From assembly GCA_037442505.1 (NCBI GenBank), contig JBBIPZ010000002.1, positions 70,085 through 134,084 on the forward strand: a stretch of DNA of 64,000 bases. The letters run 5' to 3'. The notes under the pieces were generated by a model, which saw nothing but the letters and a program-made list of their open reading frames with translations, searched no databases and had not been told where the DNA came from. This DNA is from JBBIPZ01 sp037442505 [NCBI: Deltaproteobacteria bacterium]. Lineage in GTDB: Bacteria > CALINM01. Shown here piece after piece: positions 37,716 through 46,179 of the stretch. Position 1 is the stretch's first letter. The number at the start of each line of letters is the position of its first letter. Made by a program: the position numbers and the translations under genes.

Positions 37716-38950
37716 CTACCGGTTTTTTTTAGAATTGATGTTAAAGCTATAGCGATGGCAGCAAAAAAAGCTGCCATGTAAAAGCTTGATGTAAAGCTGC
37801 CCGTCTTTTCTGCAAGAACACCAGCGATAGATGGGCCTGTAATTTGACCTAAGCCAAATATAAACGTTATAAAACCAAATGCCTGCGCAGCCTTTTGAGG
37901 TCCCACATAGTCACCAACTGCTGCTGCCATTATAGATGGAATGCTCCATGCGACAACACCAAAGAAAAAAATCGAAAAATAAAGAAATGCTCCCGGCAAT
38001 TTGGTGGCTACCAGGATATAAGAGACAAACTGAAAAAAGAAAACAAGCATTAGTCCAGTCTTTCTCCCCAGTTTATCAGAAAGTGTGCCAAATACAGGTC
38101 CTGACAAAAGGCTAAAAAGCCCAACCGCTGACCAAAAGTTGCCAGCAACTGATTCAGGAAAGCCGCGTTCTTTAACGAGTGTTGTTACAATAAACGTTGC
38201 ATAAATAACGTAGGTATAACCAAATAAGAAATAAATCGCCCCAAGATGATAAATAATGCCACTTCTATAAATATTTGTGATTTTATAATTGTCTGGCTTT
38301 ACATTTATTTCAACATTGCTTTCGCTACCAACCGGGTTTAGCCCCATATCTTGCGGCTTGTTTCTAAGTAGCAATAAACATAAAGCTGCCACAATTATTA
38401 CGATAATTCCCAGGATCAACCAGCTTATCCTCCAGCCTTCACTACCAACACTTGAATTAATAAACGGGATAAGTTTGCCAGAAAAAACAATAGCAAATCC
38501 ACTGCCTATTACAATAAAGCCAGCAGCTTTTCCCCGCTTGTTTTTAGTGAACCATGCAGACACCAGTCCCATCATTGGTACGTTAGAGGCTCCGCTACCA
38601 ATACCAGTTAAAAAATAAAGGAAAAGGGCAAACAAAAAGTTCGTAGCCGCCCCAACAAGAATCATTGATACACCTACAATAAGCAAAGCAATAAAGATTG
38701 TTAATCTTGCTCCGAATCGTTGAGAAAGGGTTCCACTAATAAAAACAGCAACCAAATACCCGATAAAATTGCCAGTGCTGATATAGCCCATCTGTGCATA
38801 ACTTAACTTGAGTGTAGAAGCCATTGATGGCAAAAGCATTCCCAGAGCAAAACGACCAAGCCCCAAACACGCAAAGATACAAAGTGTGCCGGTTATAACA
38901 ACTACCCAACCATAATGAAAAGAGGAACGGTTTTTCTCTGGTTGATGCAT
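37712..38950 (-). CDS. Major facilitator superfamily transporter
   Basis: 412 residues with about 12 membrane segments. YGWVVVITGTLCIFACLGLGRFALGMLLPSM opens the first helix, and GTLSQRFGARLTIF and GTLSDKLGRKTGLM are the two loop 2-3 and 8-9 signatures. Similar to OFA/YbfB-type MFS carriers of small organic anions; the substrate cannot be read. It converges on the exported OB-fold gene, whose stop codon it overlaps by 3 to 4 bases. It stands apart from its neighbours. Confidence 0.85.
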   Translation of the reverse strand: MHQPEKNRSSFHYGWVVVITGTLCIFACLGLGRFALGMLLPSMASTLKLSYAQMGYISTGNFIGYLVAVFISGTLSQRFGARLTIFIALLIVGVSMILVGAATNFLFALFLYFLTGIGSGASNVPMMGLVSAWFTKNKRGKAAGFIVIGSGFAIVFSGKLIPFINSSVGSEGWRISWLILGIIVIIVAALCLLLLRNKPQDMGLNPVGSESNVEINVKPDNYKITNIYRSGIIYHLGAIYFLFGYTYVIYATFIVTTLVKERGFPESVAGNFWSAVGLFSLLSGPVFGTLSDKLGRKTGLMLVFFFQFVSYILVATKLPGAFLYFSIFFFGVVAWSIPSIMAAAVGDYVGPQKAAQAFGFITFIFGLGQITGPSIAGVLAEKTGSFTSSFYMAAFFAAIAIALTSILKKTGS

Positions 38951-38981
38951 TTGAGAAATTATAACAATGTTTTAAAAAAAG

Positions 38982-40232
38982 TCAATCTTTAATAGCAATT
39001 AAGGAATCAAGATCAATCAAACGTGCTGCAAATTCATTCTTGCCGGGGTTTTCTTTTAGATAAACCTTAAGATATTCGCGGGAGATTGCTCTAAAATAAT
39101 TGTTTTCTTTTTTATCAAGCAGACAAAAAAGTTTTTTATTTTTGAAGCGTTTTGGGAAGTTGACTCTTTTTTCATTGTCAATTAAACGAAGACGTTTGAC
39201 CCTTTCTATCTTTTCGGTATGAGAAACTTGATTGTCCATGGAGGCAGCCTTTGTTCCAGACCGTTTAGAATAAGGAAATATATGCATGTAACTTATGTCT
39301 GTATTTTTTAAAAGTTGTTCAGTCTCTGAAAAAAGGGCTAAATCTTCTCCCGGAAATCCAACTATTACATCAACACCAATACTGGCAAGAGGGAAAAATT
39401 CTCTAATCGTCTCAACAGATTTCACAAAATCTTTAACGTTATATTTTCTACCCATTAAAGAAAGTATTCTGTCACTGCCACTTTGTAAAGATATATGAAA
39501 ATGTGGACAAAAATTTTCCATTTCAGCAAGAATGGCAAGAAGTTCAGAAGTAATCTCAGTGGGATAAAGTGAGGATAGTCTTATGCGAAAAGGATAAGAC
39601 TCTTTACTGATTGAATACATCAAATTTTGAATGTTTTCACCAAATTCAATGCCCCATTTTCCTAAATGAATTCCAGTTATTATAACTTCTTGTTCGTCGC
39701 GAAGATGCCATAGGTTTTTTAAAACAAGATCTTTTTGCATACTTACTGGTTTACCTCTTACAAGAGGAACAATGCAGTAACTACAGTAGCTATCGCAGCC
39801 ATCTTGTATTTTCAAGACAGCTCGACTTCGTTCTTTAAAACTATGCTTGAATTCAAAATTGAGATTACTTGAATAGTGAACAGCGGTCCCGGATAATATT
39901 TCCGGAATATTTATCTTATCGTTGTTCTGATAAATATTTGTGACAAAAGGCAATGATAAAAGGTAATCTTTAGCCTTTTCAGCATAACAGCCTGTTACAA
40001 CTATTTTTGCTGTTGGATTATCTTTGTGGAATTTGTTTAACGCCTGCCGACAACCTGCTTCAGCCTTTTCTGTAACACAACAGGTGTTATAAACGATTAT
40101 GTCTGCATTCTTAGAATTTGTCGTGATGTTAAAACCTAATTGCAAAAACTTTTCAGATAAGAGGTTTTTCTCAAATTGGTTAACCTTACATCCAGAAAAG
40201 CCAATATATACATTCAAAACATTAGTTTTCAT
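38982..40232 (-). CDS. mtaB: tRNA t6A37 methylthiotransferase MtaB
   Basis: 416-residue radical-SAM methylthiotransferase that adds a methylthio group to t6A at tRNA position 37. The N-terminal UPF0004 domain has three cysteines (GCKVNQFE, NTCCVTEKAE, VTGCYAEKA); the radical-SAM motif is DGCDSYCSYCIVPLVRG near residue 143. The C-terminal TRAM-like tail is short. MtaB subclass is favoured over MiaB and RimO by GCKVNQ and IVPxxRG. Confidence 0.9.
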   Translation of the reverse strand: MKTNVLNVYIGFSGCKVNQFEKNLLSEKFLQLGFNITTNSKNADIIVYNTCCVTEKAEAGCRQALNKFHKDNPTAKIVVTGCYAEKAKDYLLSLPFVTNIYQNNDKINIPEILSGTAVHYSSNLNFEFKHSFKERSRAVLKIQDGCDSYCSYCIVPLVRGKPVSMQKDLVLKNLWHLRDEQEVIITGIHLGKWGIEFGENIQNLMYSISKESYPFRIRLSSLYPTEITSELLAILAEMENFCPHFHISLQSGSDRILSLMGRKYNVKDFVKSVETIREFFPLASIGVDVIVGFPGEDLALFSETEQLLKNTDISYMHIFPYSKRSGTKAASMDNQVSHTEKIERVKRLRLIDNEKRVNFPKRFKNKKLFCLLDKKENNYFRAISREYLKVYLKENPGKNEFAARLIDLDSLIAIKD

Positions 40233-40237
40233 AACAG

Positions 40238-40945
40238 CTACCAGCTCCTACCAGCTCCTCCGCCACCACTACTTCCTCCTCCAAAACCACCAAACCCACC
40301 ACCACCGAATCCACCACCAAACCCTCCAAAACCACCAAATCCTCCGCCTCTGTAAACACCTCTATAACCATTTCTTGCCCTAAAAAAAATATTTAACAAA
40401 ATAACGATTAAAAAAATTAATGCAAATAGTTCTGCTTCATACCTTTTTTTCTTTTTTGTTTTTTTGCCTGTTCCACCTGTTTTTAGCTTTTTGTATAGCG
40501 TGTAACTGCCTTTAATAACTGCATTCTCATAATTTTTAAGCTTTAAATCCTGTAGCATCGTTGAGTCAATGATATGACCAATTTCACCATCAGTTAAAAT
40601 GCCTTCAAGACCATAACCTGTTTGAATAAATATTTTTTTGTCATCGATTGATAAAACGAGAAGCAGCCCATTATCTTTTCCAGATTCTCCAATCTTCCAT
40701 TTGTCAAACACTGCCTGTGAATAACCTTTGATATCGGCATTATCAATATTTTTTACGATCAAAATGGCGTATTCTGCTAAACCTTCATTTTTGAGTTTTT
40801 TGCTTATGTTTTTGAGCTCTTTTTTACCGTCTTCTGACAACACCCCGGCGAAGTCGTTAATATAATCAACTGGTTTAGGTATTTCAAAGGCTGTTATAAT
40901 TAAAAGAAGCAGTGAGAAGAGAAAAAAACCATTAAACTTCTTCAT
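40238..40945 (-). CDS. TPM-domain (YgcG-type) membrane protein with glycine-rich tail
   Basis: 235 residues: signal peptide (about 1-20), TPM_phosphatase domain (about 25-145, with YINDFAGVLSEDGKKELK and DNGLLLVLSIDDKKIFIQTGYGLEG), a membrane helix (about 170-188) and a C-terminal tail of GGFGG-type repeats ending GGGGAGRSW. The tail is typical of this family. Function in bacteria is not settled. Starts inside the end of the nucleotidyltransferase-like gene. Confidence 0.88.
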   Translation of the reverse strand: MKKFNGFFLFSLLLLIITAFEIPKPVDYINDFAGVLSEDGKKELKNISKKLKNEGLAEYAILIVKNIDNADIKGYSQAVFDKWKIGESGKDNGLLLVLSIDDKKIFIQTGYGLEGILTDGEIGHIIDSTMLQDLKLKNYENAVIKGSYTLYKKLKTGGTGKKTKKKKRYEAELFALIFLIVILLNIFFRARNGYRGVYRGGGFGGFGGFGGGFGGGGFGGFGGGSSGGGGAGRSW

Positions 40946-41657
40946 TAAAGACCTTGCTGAAAAATTCTAACTCTTCGATGTAATTTAAAATTAGAGTTTC
41001 TAAGATATTTTTTGTTATTTTAACATCGTCGCGTCTCATGGTGTAGAGATTTTTAATTCCATTAAAAGGTTTGTTGAAATATGCTTCAAGTGCATTTATA
41101 ACATCAAATCTTGTCTCAGGCAACGGCAACCCTTTTAGGCGTAAAATCTGTTTAAGTAAAACTATTGTAGAGGTCAGGGATTTGTAGAGTACATCTTGAT
41201 TTTTAATCAATGCGTCTTTTGCAAAAAGCATCTTCCTCAAACCAATAACTTTTGACCTGATTTCAGTCTCACACTGTTTTCTAATATCGCTTAAGTTTAA
41301 CTCAATGTCTTTTAAAAAATCGTCTCCATAAAGCAACATGTTTTTCTCTTTTATCTCAATAAATTCGACAGGAAAAACATCCTTGGCCTCAATTACCTCT
41401 TTTCCTCTAAGCATTAACGGAACGCTAAAAGGATAGTTTTTGTATTTTTTATAAATGCTGCTGACACGTAAGATGGTTGTGTTATCGCATTCATTTTTGA
41501 GAATTATGAAGGTGTTGATATCAGAAACACCAAAGTGAAAGTCTTCCTGAATAATAATACTACCAAAAAGATAAAGAGATAAAATATCGTTACCAAGTTC
41601 AGATGTCAATTTTGAGGAGAAATCATCGATAATCTCTTTAAATTTTTTCAGTTTCAT
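40932..41657 (-). CDS. Nucleotidyltransferase-fold protein, probably degenerate active site
   Basis: 241 residues. The N-terminal segment LYLFGSIIIQEDFHFGVSDINTFIIL resembles the MNT/polbeta signature GS-x10-D-x-D, but the second metal ligand is Asn (SDIN), so catalysis may be weakened. The C-terminal half is helical and reminiscent of the substrate-binding or HEPN-like region. Coupled by overlap to moaC upstream and the TPM gene downstream. No toxin-antitoxin partner is evident. Function unknown. Confidence 0.6.
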   Translation of the reverse strand: MKLKKFKEIIDDFSSKLTSELGNDILSLYLFGSIIIQEDFHFGVSDINTFIILKNECDNTTILRVSSIYKKYKNYPFSVPLMLRGKEVIEAKDVFPVEFIEIKEKNMLLYGDDFLKDIELNLSDIRKQCETEIRSKVIGLRKMLFAKDALIKNQDVLYKSLTSTIVLLKQILRLKGLPLPETRFDVINALEAYFNKPFNGIKNLYTMRRDDVKITKNILETLILNYIEELEFFSKVFNEEV

Positions 41658-42139
41658 AGTGTTTCCTCCCTTATAAAGGTGCCACTTTTACCGCCGCTCT
41701 TTTTCATAAGTTTAATCTCACTTATGATAATCCCTTTATCTATCGCCTTACACATATCGTAGATAGCCAATGCGGCAATAGAAGCACCTGTCATTGCTTC
41801 CATCTCGACTCCAGTAACGTCATAGGATTTTGCCATACTATAAATTGTAATCTCACCTTTGTCTTCGTCTATACTAAAATCTATTTTGACGGAATTCAAA
41901 AAAATAGGGTGACAAAGTGGTATTAACTCCGGGGTTTTTTTTGCAGCCATTATTCCTGCAATTCTTGCGACACCAAAAACGTCGCCCTTTTTTACACCTT
42001 CATTAAGTATTGTAGAAAGCGTTGTTTTATCCATCCTAACAATAGCGGTTGCTAAAGCTTCTCTGACGGTTTTAGATTTATCGGAAACATCAACCATTAT
42101 CGCATTGCCTTTTTCGTCTAAATGAGTGAGTTTTCCCAT
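41654..42139 (-). CDS. moaC: Cyclic pyranopterin monophosphate synthase MoaC
   Basis: 161 residues from the ATG at 42139, which follows GGAGGG at 6 bases; a start at 42154 is less likely. Family motifs: MVDVSDKSKTVREA, PLCHPIFLNSVKIDF, and GVEMEAMTGASIAALAIYDMCKA. It performs the second step of molybdopterin synthesis with MoaA. The pterin cofactor is needed by the formate dehydrogenase encoded at 2367-5051. Confidence 0.96.
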   Translation of the reverse strand: MGKLTHLDEKGNAIMVDVSDKSKTVREALATAIVRMDKTTLSTILNEGVKKGDVFGVARIAGIMAAKKTPELIPLCHPIFLNSVKIDFSIDEDKGEITIYSMAKSYDVTGVEMEAMTGASIAALAIYDMCKAIDKGIIISEIKLMKKSGGKSGTFIREETL

Positions 42140-42210
42140 CTGACCCTCCATCAAAGAAGTTAATATATAAATTTTAAAGCTTTAATCCAAATAATGTAAG
42201 CAAAACTTTT

Positions 42211-42239
42211 TTTGCAAACTTTTTCGTAAATGTTATAAT
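42211..42239 (+). promoter_or_regulatory. Promoter of the epimerase gene, probably giving a leaderless mRNA
   Basis: TTTGCA (42211-42216), 17-base spacer, TATAAT (42234-42239). The ATG at 42246 begins exactly 7 bases after the -10 box, where transcription should start, and there is no Shine-Dalgarno. Confidence 0.55.
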
Positions 42240-42245
42240 TATAAC

Positions 42246-43142
42246 ATGAAAATTTTTGTAACGGGAGGAACTGGTTTTATAGGGAAAAAAGTTACCGGTG
42301 CGCTAATGAAGGATGGCCACACACTTTTTCTTCTCACCCGTTCAAAAAATAACAAAAAGGATTCAGATACAGTTAAATATATCGAAGGTAATCCCAGTGT
42401 TACCGGTGAATGGCAAAAGATTATTAAAGATTGTGATGTAATCGTCAATCTTGTGGGCGAAACGATCGGCCAAAAATGGAACGAAGATGTTAAAAAAAGA
42501 ATTCGAGAAAGTAGAATTTATGCTACAAAAAATATCGTAGATGCAATACCCGAAGGCAAGAACATAACTTTAATGAGCACGTCAGCAGTAGGTTATTATG
42601 GATTTCATGAAGACGAAGAAATTGACGAATCATTTCCACCAGGCAAAGATTTTCTTGCAGGAGTTGCTAAAGATTGGGAAGCTGAGGCATTAAAAGCAAA
42701 GAATAAAGGTGCAAGGGTTGTAATTACACGTTTTGGCCTTGTGATTGGTGAAAATGGTGGGTTATTGGAAAGACTTATACCGATTTTTAAAAGTTATGCC
42801 GGAGGGCCTATAGGTAGTGGAAATCAATGGTTTTCCTGGGTTTTCATTGATGACCTTGTAAAGGCATATCTGTATTTACTTTATTCAAAAAACCTTGATG
42901 GTGCTTTTAATATTACTTCTCCAAAACCGGTTAGAAATAAAGAATTCACTAAAGCCTTAGCAAAGGCTCTGGGTGTTTTTGCTGTATTTCCGATTCCGCT
43001 TTTTGCTATAAGATTGGTGATGGGTGAGTTTGCTGAATACTCTATAAATGGCCAAAGGGTAATACCCAAAAAGCTAACAGAATTAGGTTTTAAATTTGAC
43101 CATCCTGACATTTTCGAGGCACTTCAATTGGTTGTAAAGTAA
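42246..43142 (+). CDS. TIGR01777-family NAD-dependent epimerase/dehydratase-like protein
   Basis: 298-residue atypical SDR (SDR39U1/YfcH group). Nucleotide motif VTGGTGFIGKKV at the N-terminus, NLVGETIGQKWNEDVKKRI, STSAVGYYGFHEDEEIDE with the catalytic-type Tyr, and a C-terminal DUF1731 domain (about 250-298). Biological role of the family is poorly known. No ribosome site; see the promoter entry. Confidence 0.9.
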   Translation: MKIFVTGGTGFIGKKVTGALMKDGHTLFLLTRSKNNKKDSDTVKYIEGNPSVTGEWQKIIKDCDVIVNLVGETIGQKWNEDVKKRIRESRIYATKNIVDAIPEGKNITLMSTSAVGYYGFHEDEEIDESFPPGKDFLAGVAKDWEAEALKAKNKGARVVITRFGLVIGENGGLLERLIPIFKSYAGGPIGSGNQWFSWVFIDDLVKAYLYLLYSKNLDGAFNITSPKPVRNKEFTKALAKALGVFAVFPIPLFAIRLVMGEFAEYSINGQRVIPKKLTELGFKFDHPDIFEALQLVVK

Positions 43143-43289
43143 CCGAATTTGCAAAAATAAAGCATAATAAACTACAAGCTAAAGATTTAATTAAAGCTTA
43201 TCTTTGATTAAAGATTGCGTTAAATACTTTTTGCTGTAAATATCAGCTGATTTTATTTAAAATATATTAAAATATTTTCGGAGGCGTTG

Positions 43290-44246
43290 ATGTTAAAAGC
43301 ATCTAATTATGATATATTTGTCTCTGGTTCGCTTGCTTACGACAGAATAATGGACTTCCCTGGCAGGTTTGCTGAACATATTCTTCCTGAAAAACTTCAT
43401 ATTTTAAATATATGTTTTACAGTCAATGGTATGAAAGAAAAGTTTGGTGGTACTGCCGGAAATATTGCATACTCATTAAGTTTGCTTGGAGAAAAGCCAA
43501 CAATTATTTCCACCATAGGCAAGGACTACGAACAGTATTTCAAATGGTTAAAGTATAACAATATAAATACTGATAGAATTAAAATTATCGAAGACGAGTT
43601 CACAGCATCTGCATACATAACTACAGATCTAGCAGATAATCAAATTACAGGTTTTAATCCGGGAGCTATGAAGTATCCTTCTGCATATGATTTTAAAAAT
43701 TTAAACAAAAATAAGAGTATTGCTATAATTTCTCCTGGTAATTTGATAGATATGGATAATTATGCAAAATTCTATAAACAAAGCAATATCATGTATATTT
43801 GCGACCCAGGTCAATCGCTAACTGCATGGGAAAAGGATGCATTGATTGATTGGATTGAAGGCTCTTATATGTTGATAACAAACGATTACGAACTCGAACT
43901 AATAATGAAGATAACCGGCTTAAATGAAAAACAGATACTATCTAAAACTGCCTATCTTATAACAACTCTTGGAGAAAATGGCGTTAAAATTAAGTTTTGT
44001 GAAGAAACGATAAATGTGCCAGCAGCTAAAATTGAAAAGGTGTTAGATCCAACAGGTGCTGGGGATGCCTTTCGAGCAGGTTTATTAAAAGGTATAGTAA
44101 ACAATTTTGATATCGAGACATCAGCAAAATTAGGTGTGGTGGCTGCAGCATATGCAGTTGAGCAATATGGCACACAGGAGCATTTTTATACAGTTTTGGA
44201 TTTTATAAAGCGCTACGAAGAAAATTTTGGCAGGTTAAGTTTGTAA
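43290..44246 (+). CDS. PfkB-family sugar or nucleoside kinase
   Basis: 318 residues. N-terminal KFGGTAGNIAYSLSLLG and C-terminal VLDPTGAGDAFRAGLLKG are the two PfkB signatures; Asp in GAGD is the catalytic base. The pattern (short lid, GNIAYSLSLLGEKP) resembles adenosine kinase-like members, but ribokinase or fructokinase activity is possible. ATG 43290 follows GGAGG; a TTG just before it is not needed. pfkA follows 30 bases later, suggesting sugar metabolism. Confidence 0.85.
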   Translation: MLKASNYDIFVSGSLAYDRIMDFPGRFAEHILPEKLHILNICFTVNGMKEKFGGTAGNIAYSLSLLGEKPTIISTIGKDYEQYFKWLKYNNINTDRIKIIEDEFTASAYITTDLADNQITGFNPGAMKYPSAYDFKNLNKNKSIAIISPGNLIDMDNYAKFYKQSNIMYICDPGQSLTAWEKDALIDWIEGSYMLITNDYELELIMKITGLNEKQILSKTAYLITTLGENGVKIKFCEETINVPAAKIEKVLDPTGAGDAFRAGLLKGIVNNFDIETSAKLGVVAAAYAVEQYGTQEHFYTVLDFIKRYEENFGRLSL

Positions 44247-44276
44247 AATTTATGCAGTTTTACAATGGAGGTTTGT

Positions 44277-45368
44277 ATGGGAAAAGCACTTAAAATAGCA
44301 ATAAATACTGGTGGTGGTGATGCTCCCGGATTGAATGCGGTGATAGAAGCCGTTGTTATGTCAGCCTACAGCAGACATTGGGAAGTTTATGGCATAAAAA
44401 ATGGTTATCTGGGCTTATTGGATACGGATGAAATTATTCATCTTACCCCTGATAAGGTGAGAAATATCGCATCCTTGGGCGGAACAATACTCGGCACAAC
44501 CAATCGTGGCAATCCTTTTCAGATGCCGGTTCCTTGTATTACAGGAGAAACACAGATTAAAGATTTATCAGATAAGGTGATTGAAAACTTCAAAAGGTTA
44601 CGTTTTGACTGTTTGGTTGCCGTTGGTGGTGATGGCAGTTTGAAGATAGCTTATGATTTTTTCAAAAAAGGAATGCCAGTAATAGGCGTTCCCAAAACGA
44701 TTGATAATGATCTGGGGGGAACTGTTATAACCTTTGGTTTTGATACTGCTGTAAGTATCGCAACAGAAGCTATAGACAGACTTCATTCCACAGCCAAGTC
44801 ACATGAAAGGGTAATGGTTGTTGAGGTGATGGGTAGGCGTGCTGGCTGGATAGCGTTAAATAGTGGAATTTCAGGAGGAGCACATGTAATCCTGATTCCA
44901 GAGATACCTTTTGATATAGAAAAGATTTGTGATCATATTATGGAAAGAGAGCTGCAGGGGAAAAAATATTCTATAATTGTAGCTGCAGAGGGCGCAGTTC
45001 CTGTTGGTGGTACGGAAATTGTTAAAGAAGGTGCCGTTGGTGGAAGGCAGGACGTTGTTCTGGGTGGTGTTGCAGAATATGTAGCAAAAGAAATTGCAAA
45101 AAAAACTGGAAAAGATACACGTTCACTTGTGCTTGGACATCTTCAACGGGGTGGGTCTCCAACTACTTTTGATAGACTTTTGTCACTAAGGTTTGGTGCG
45201 GCAGCTGTCCGTGCGATTGAGGCAGGAGAGTTTGGCTCAATGGTTGCGCTATTGCCGCCGCATATCAGGACGGTTCCTCTCAACGAGGCATTAACTATGA
45301 AAAGGGTCCCACTTGATGGTGATACTGTTCAGACAGCCAGAGATTTAGGCATTTCATTTGGAGATTGA
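44277..45368 (+). CDS. pfkA: 6-phosphofructokinase, mixed-signature type
   Basis: 363 residues. Phosphorylates fructose 6-phosphate. Motifs: INTGGGDAPGLNAV, GTTNRGNPF, GGDGS (117-121), PKTIDNDLGG (139-148) and MGRRAGWIAL. Gly in GGDG is the ATP-type residue, while Lys in PKTIDND is usual in PPi-dependent and atypical enzymes, so the phosphoryl donor is uncertain. ATG 44277 is used because an upstream ATG at 44265 overlaps the ribosome site GGAGG. Confidence 0.92.
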   Translation: MGKALKIAINTGGGDAPGLNAVIEAVVMSAYSRHWEVYGIKNGYLGLLDTDEIIHLTPDKVRNIASLGGTILGTTNRGNPFQMPVPCITGETQIKDLSDKVIENFKRLRFDCLVAVGGDGSLKIAYDFFKKGMPVIGVPKTIDNDLGGTVITFGFDTAVSIATEAIDRLHSTAKSHERVMVVEVMGRRAGWIALNSGISGGAHVILIPEIPFDIEKICDHIMERELQGKKYSIIVAAEGAVPVGGTEIVKEGAVGGRQDVVLGGVAEYVAKEIAKKTGKDTRSLVLGHLQRGGSPTTFDRLLSLRFGAAAVRAIEAGEFGSMVALLPPHIRTVPLNEALTMKRVPLDGDTVQTARDLGISFGD

Positions 45369-45377
45369 GGTTGCCTT

Positions 45378-46154
45378 GTGAATAGACTCGATTTCGTTGA
45401 TGGCAACTATAAAACAAAAGAGAAAGAGCTATCTTTTATCACTAAGCTATCTCCATCTTTTCAGTTTTATCGTCAGATACTGCCTATTGTTTTCAAAGCG
45501 AGTAGTTTAGCAAAAAAAGGCTTATATAACGATGAAGAATGGTGTAATAGCAGTATTGATGCATTAAGAGCATTAGAATCAGCAGGAATAAAGTTTGACA
45601 TAAGAGGCGTCGAAAATTTTAAAAACCTTGATGTCCCTTGTGTTTTCATCGGAAACCATATGAGCACGCTTGAAACATTTATCCTGCCATGTATGATAGT
45701 ACCTTACAGAAGGGTCACGTTTGTAGTAAAACAAAGCCTTGTTGAGTATCCAGTATTTAAATATGTAATGCGGTCAAGAGATCCTATTACAGTAACGAGA
45801 ACAAATCCAAGGGAAGATTTAAAAACGGTGCTCGAAGGTGGAAAAAAGCGTTTAAGCGAAGGTGTGTCAATAATTATTTTCCCACAAACGACGAGGGTTT
45901 TGCAGTTTGATCCGAAAGAGTTTAACACTATTGGGATAAAACTTGCTCAAAGGGCAAACGTTCCCGTTGTGCCGATAGCTTTAAAAACAGATGCATGGAG
46001 GAACGGAAAGCTACTTAAAGATTTTGGGAAGATTGACCCTGAAAAAAAAGTATTTTTTGAGTTTGGCAATCCTATCTGGATTAAAGATAAAGGTATAGAG
46101 GAGCATAAGCAAGTTGTTGGTTTTATTCAATCAAGGCTGCAGCAATGGAGCTAA
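45378..46154 (+). CDS. PlsC-type 1-acyl-glycerol-3-phosphate acyltransferase family protein
   Basis: 258 residues with the acyltransferase block I FIGNHMSTLETFILP (HxxxxE in place of the common HxxxxD), block II-like RVTFVVKQSLVEYPVFKYVM and block III IIFPQTTRV. Members acylate lysophospholipids or lipid precursors. The Glu variant of the HX4D motif and the PQTTR sequence mark a subfamily whose substrate is not certain. GTG start 9 bases after pfkA. Confidence 0.82.
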   Translation: MNRLDFVDGNYKTKEKELSFITKLSPSFQFYRQILPIVFKASSLAKKGLYNDEEWCNSSIDALRALESAGIKFDIRGVENFKNLDVPCVFIGNHMSTLETFILPCMIVPYRRVTFVVKQSLVEYPVFKYVMRSRDPITVTRTNPREDLKTVLEGGKKRLSEGVSIIIFPQTTRVLQFDPKEFNTIGIKLAQRANVPVVPIALKTDAWRNGKLLKDFGKIDPEKKVFFEFGNPIWIKDKGIEEHKQVVGFIQSRLQQWS

Positions 46155-46179
46155 AATTGAAGGATGATTATTGATCTTC

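Noticed and set aside
40240-40370. Repetitive CCACC/CCTCC DNA as a tandem or CRISPR-like repeat
   Set aside because: It encodes the glycine-rich tail of the TPM-domain protein and has no regular spacer.
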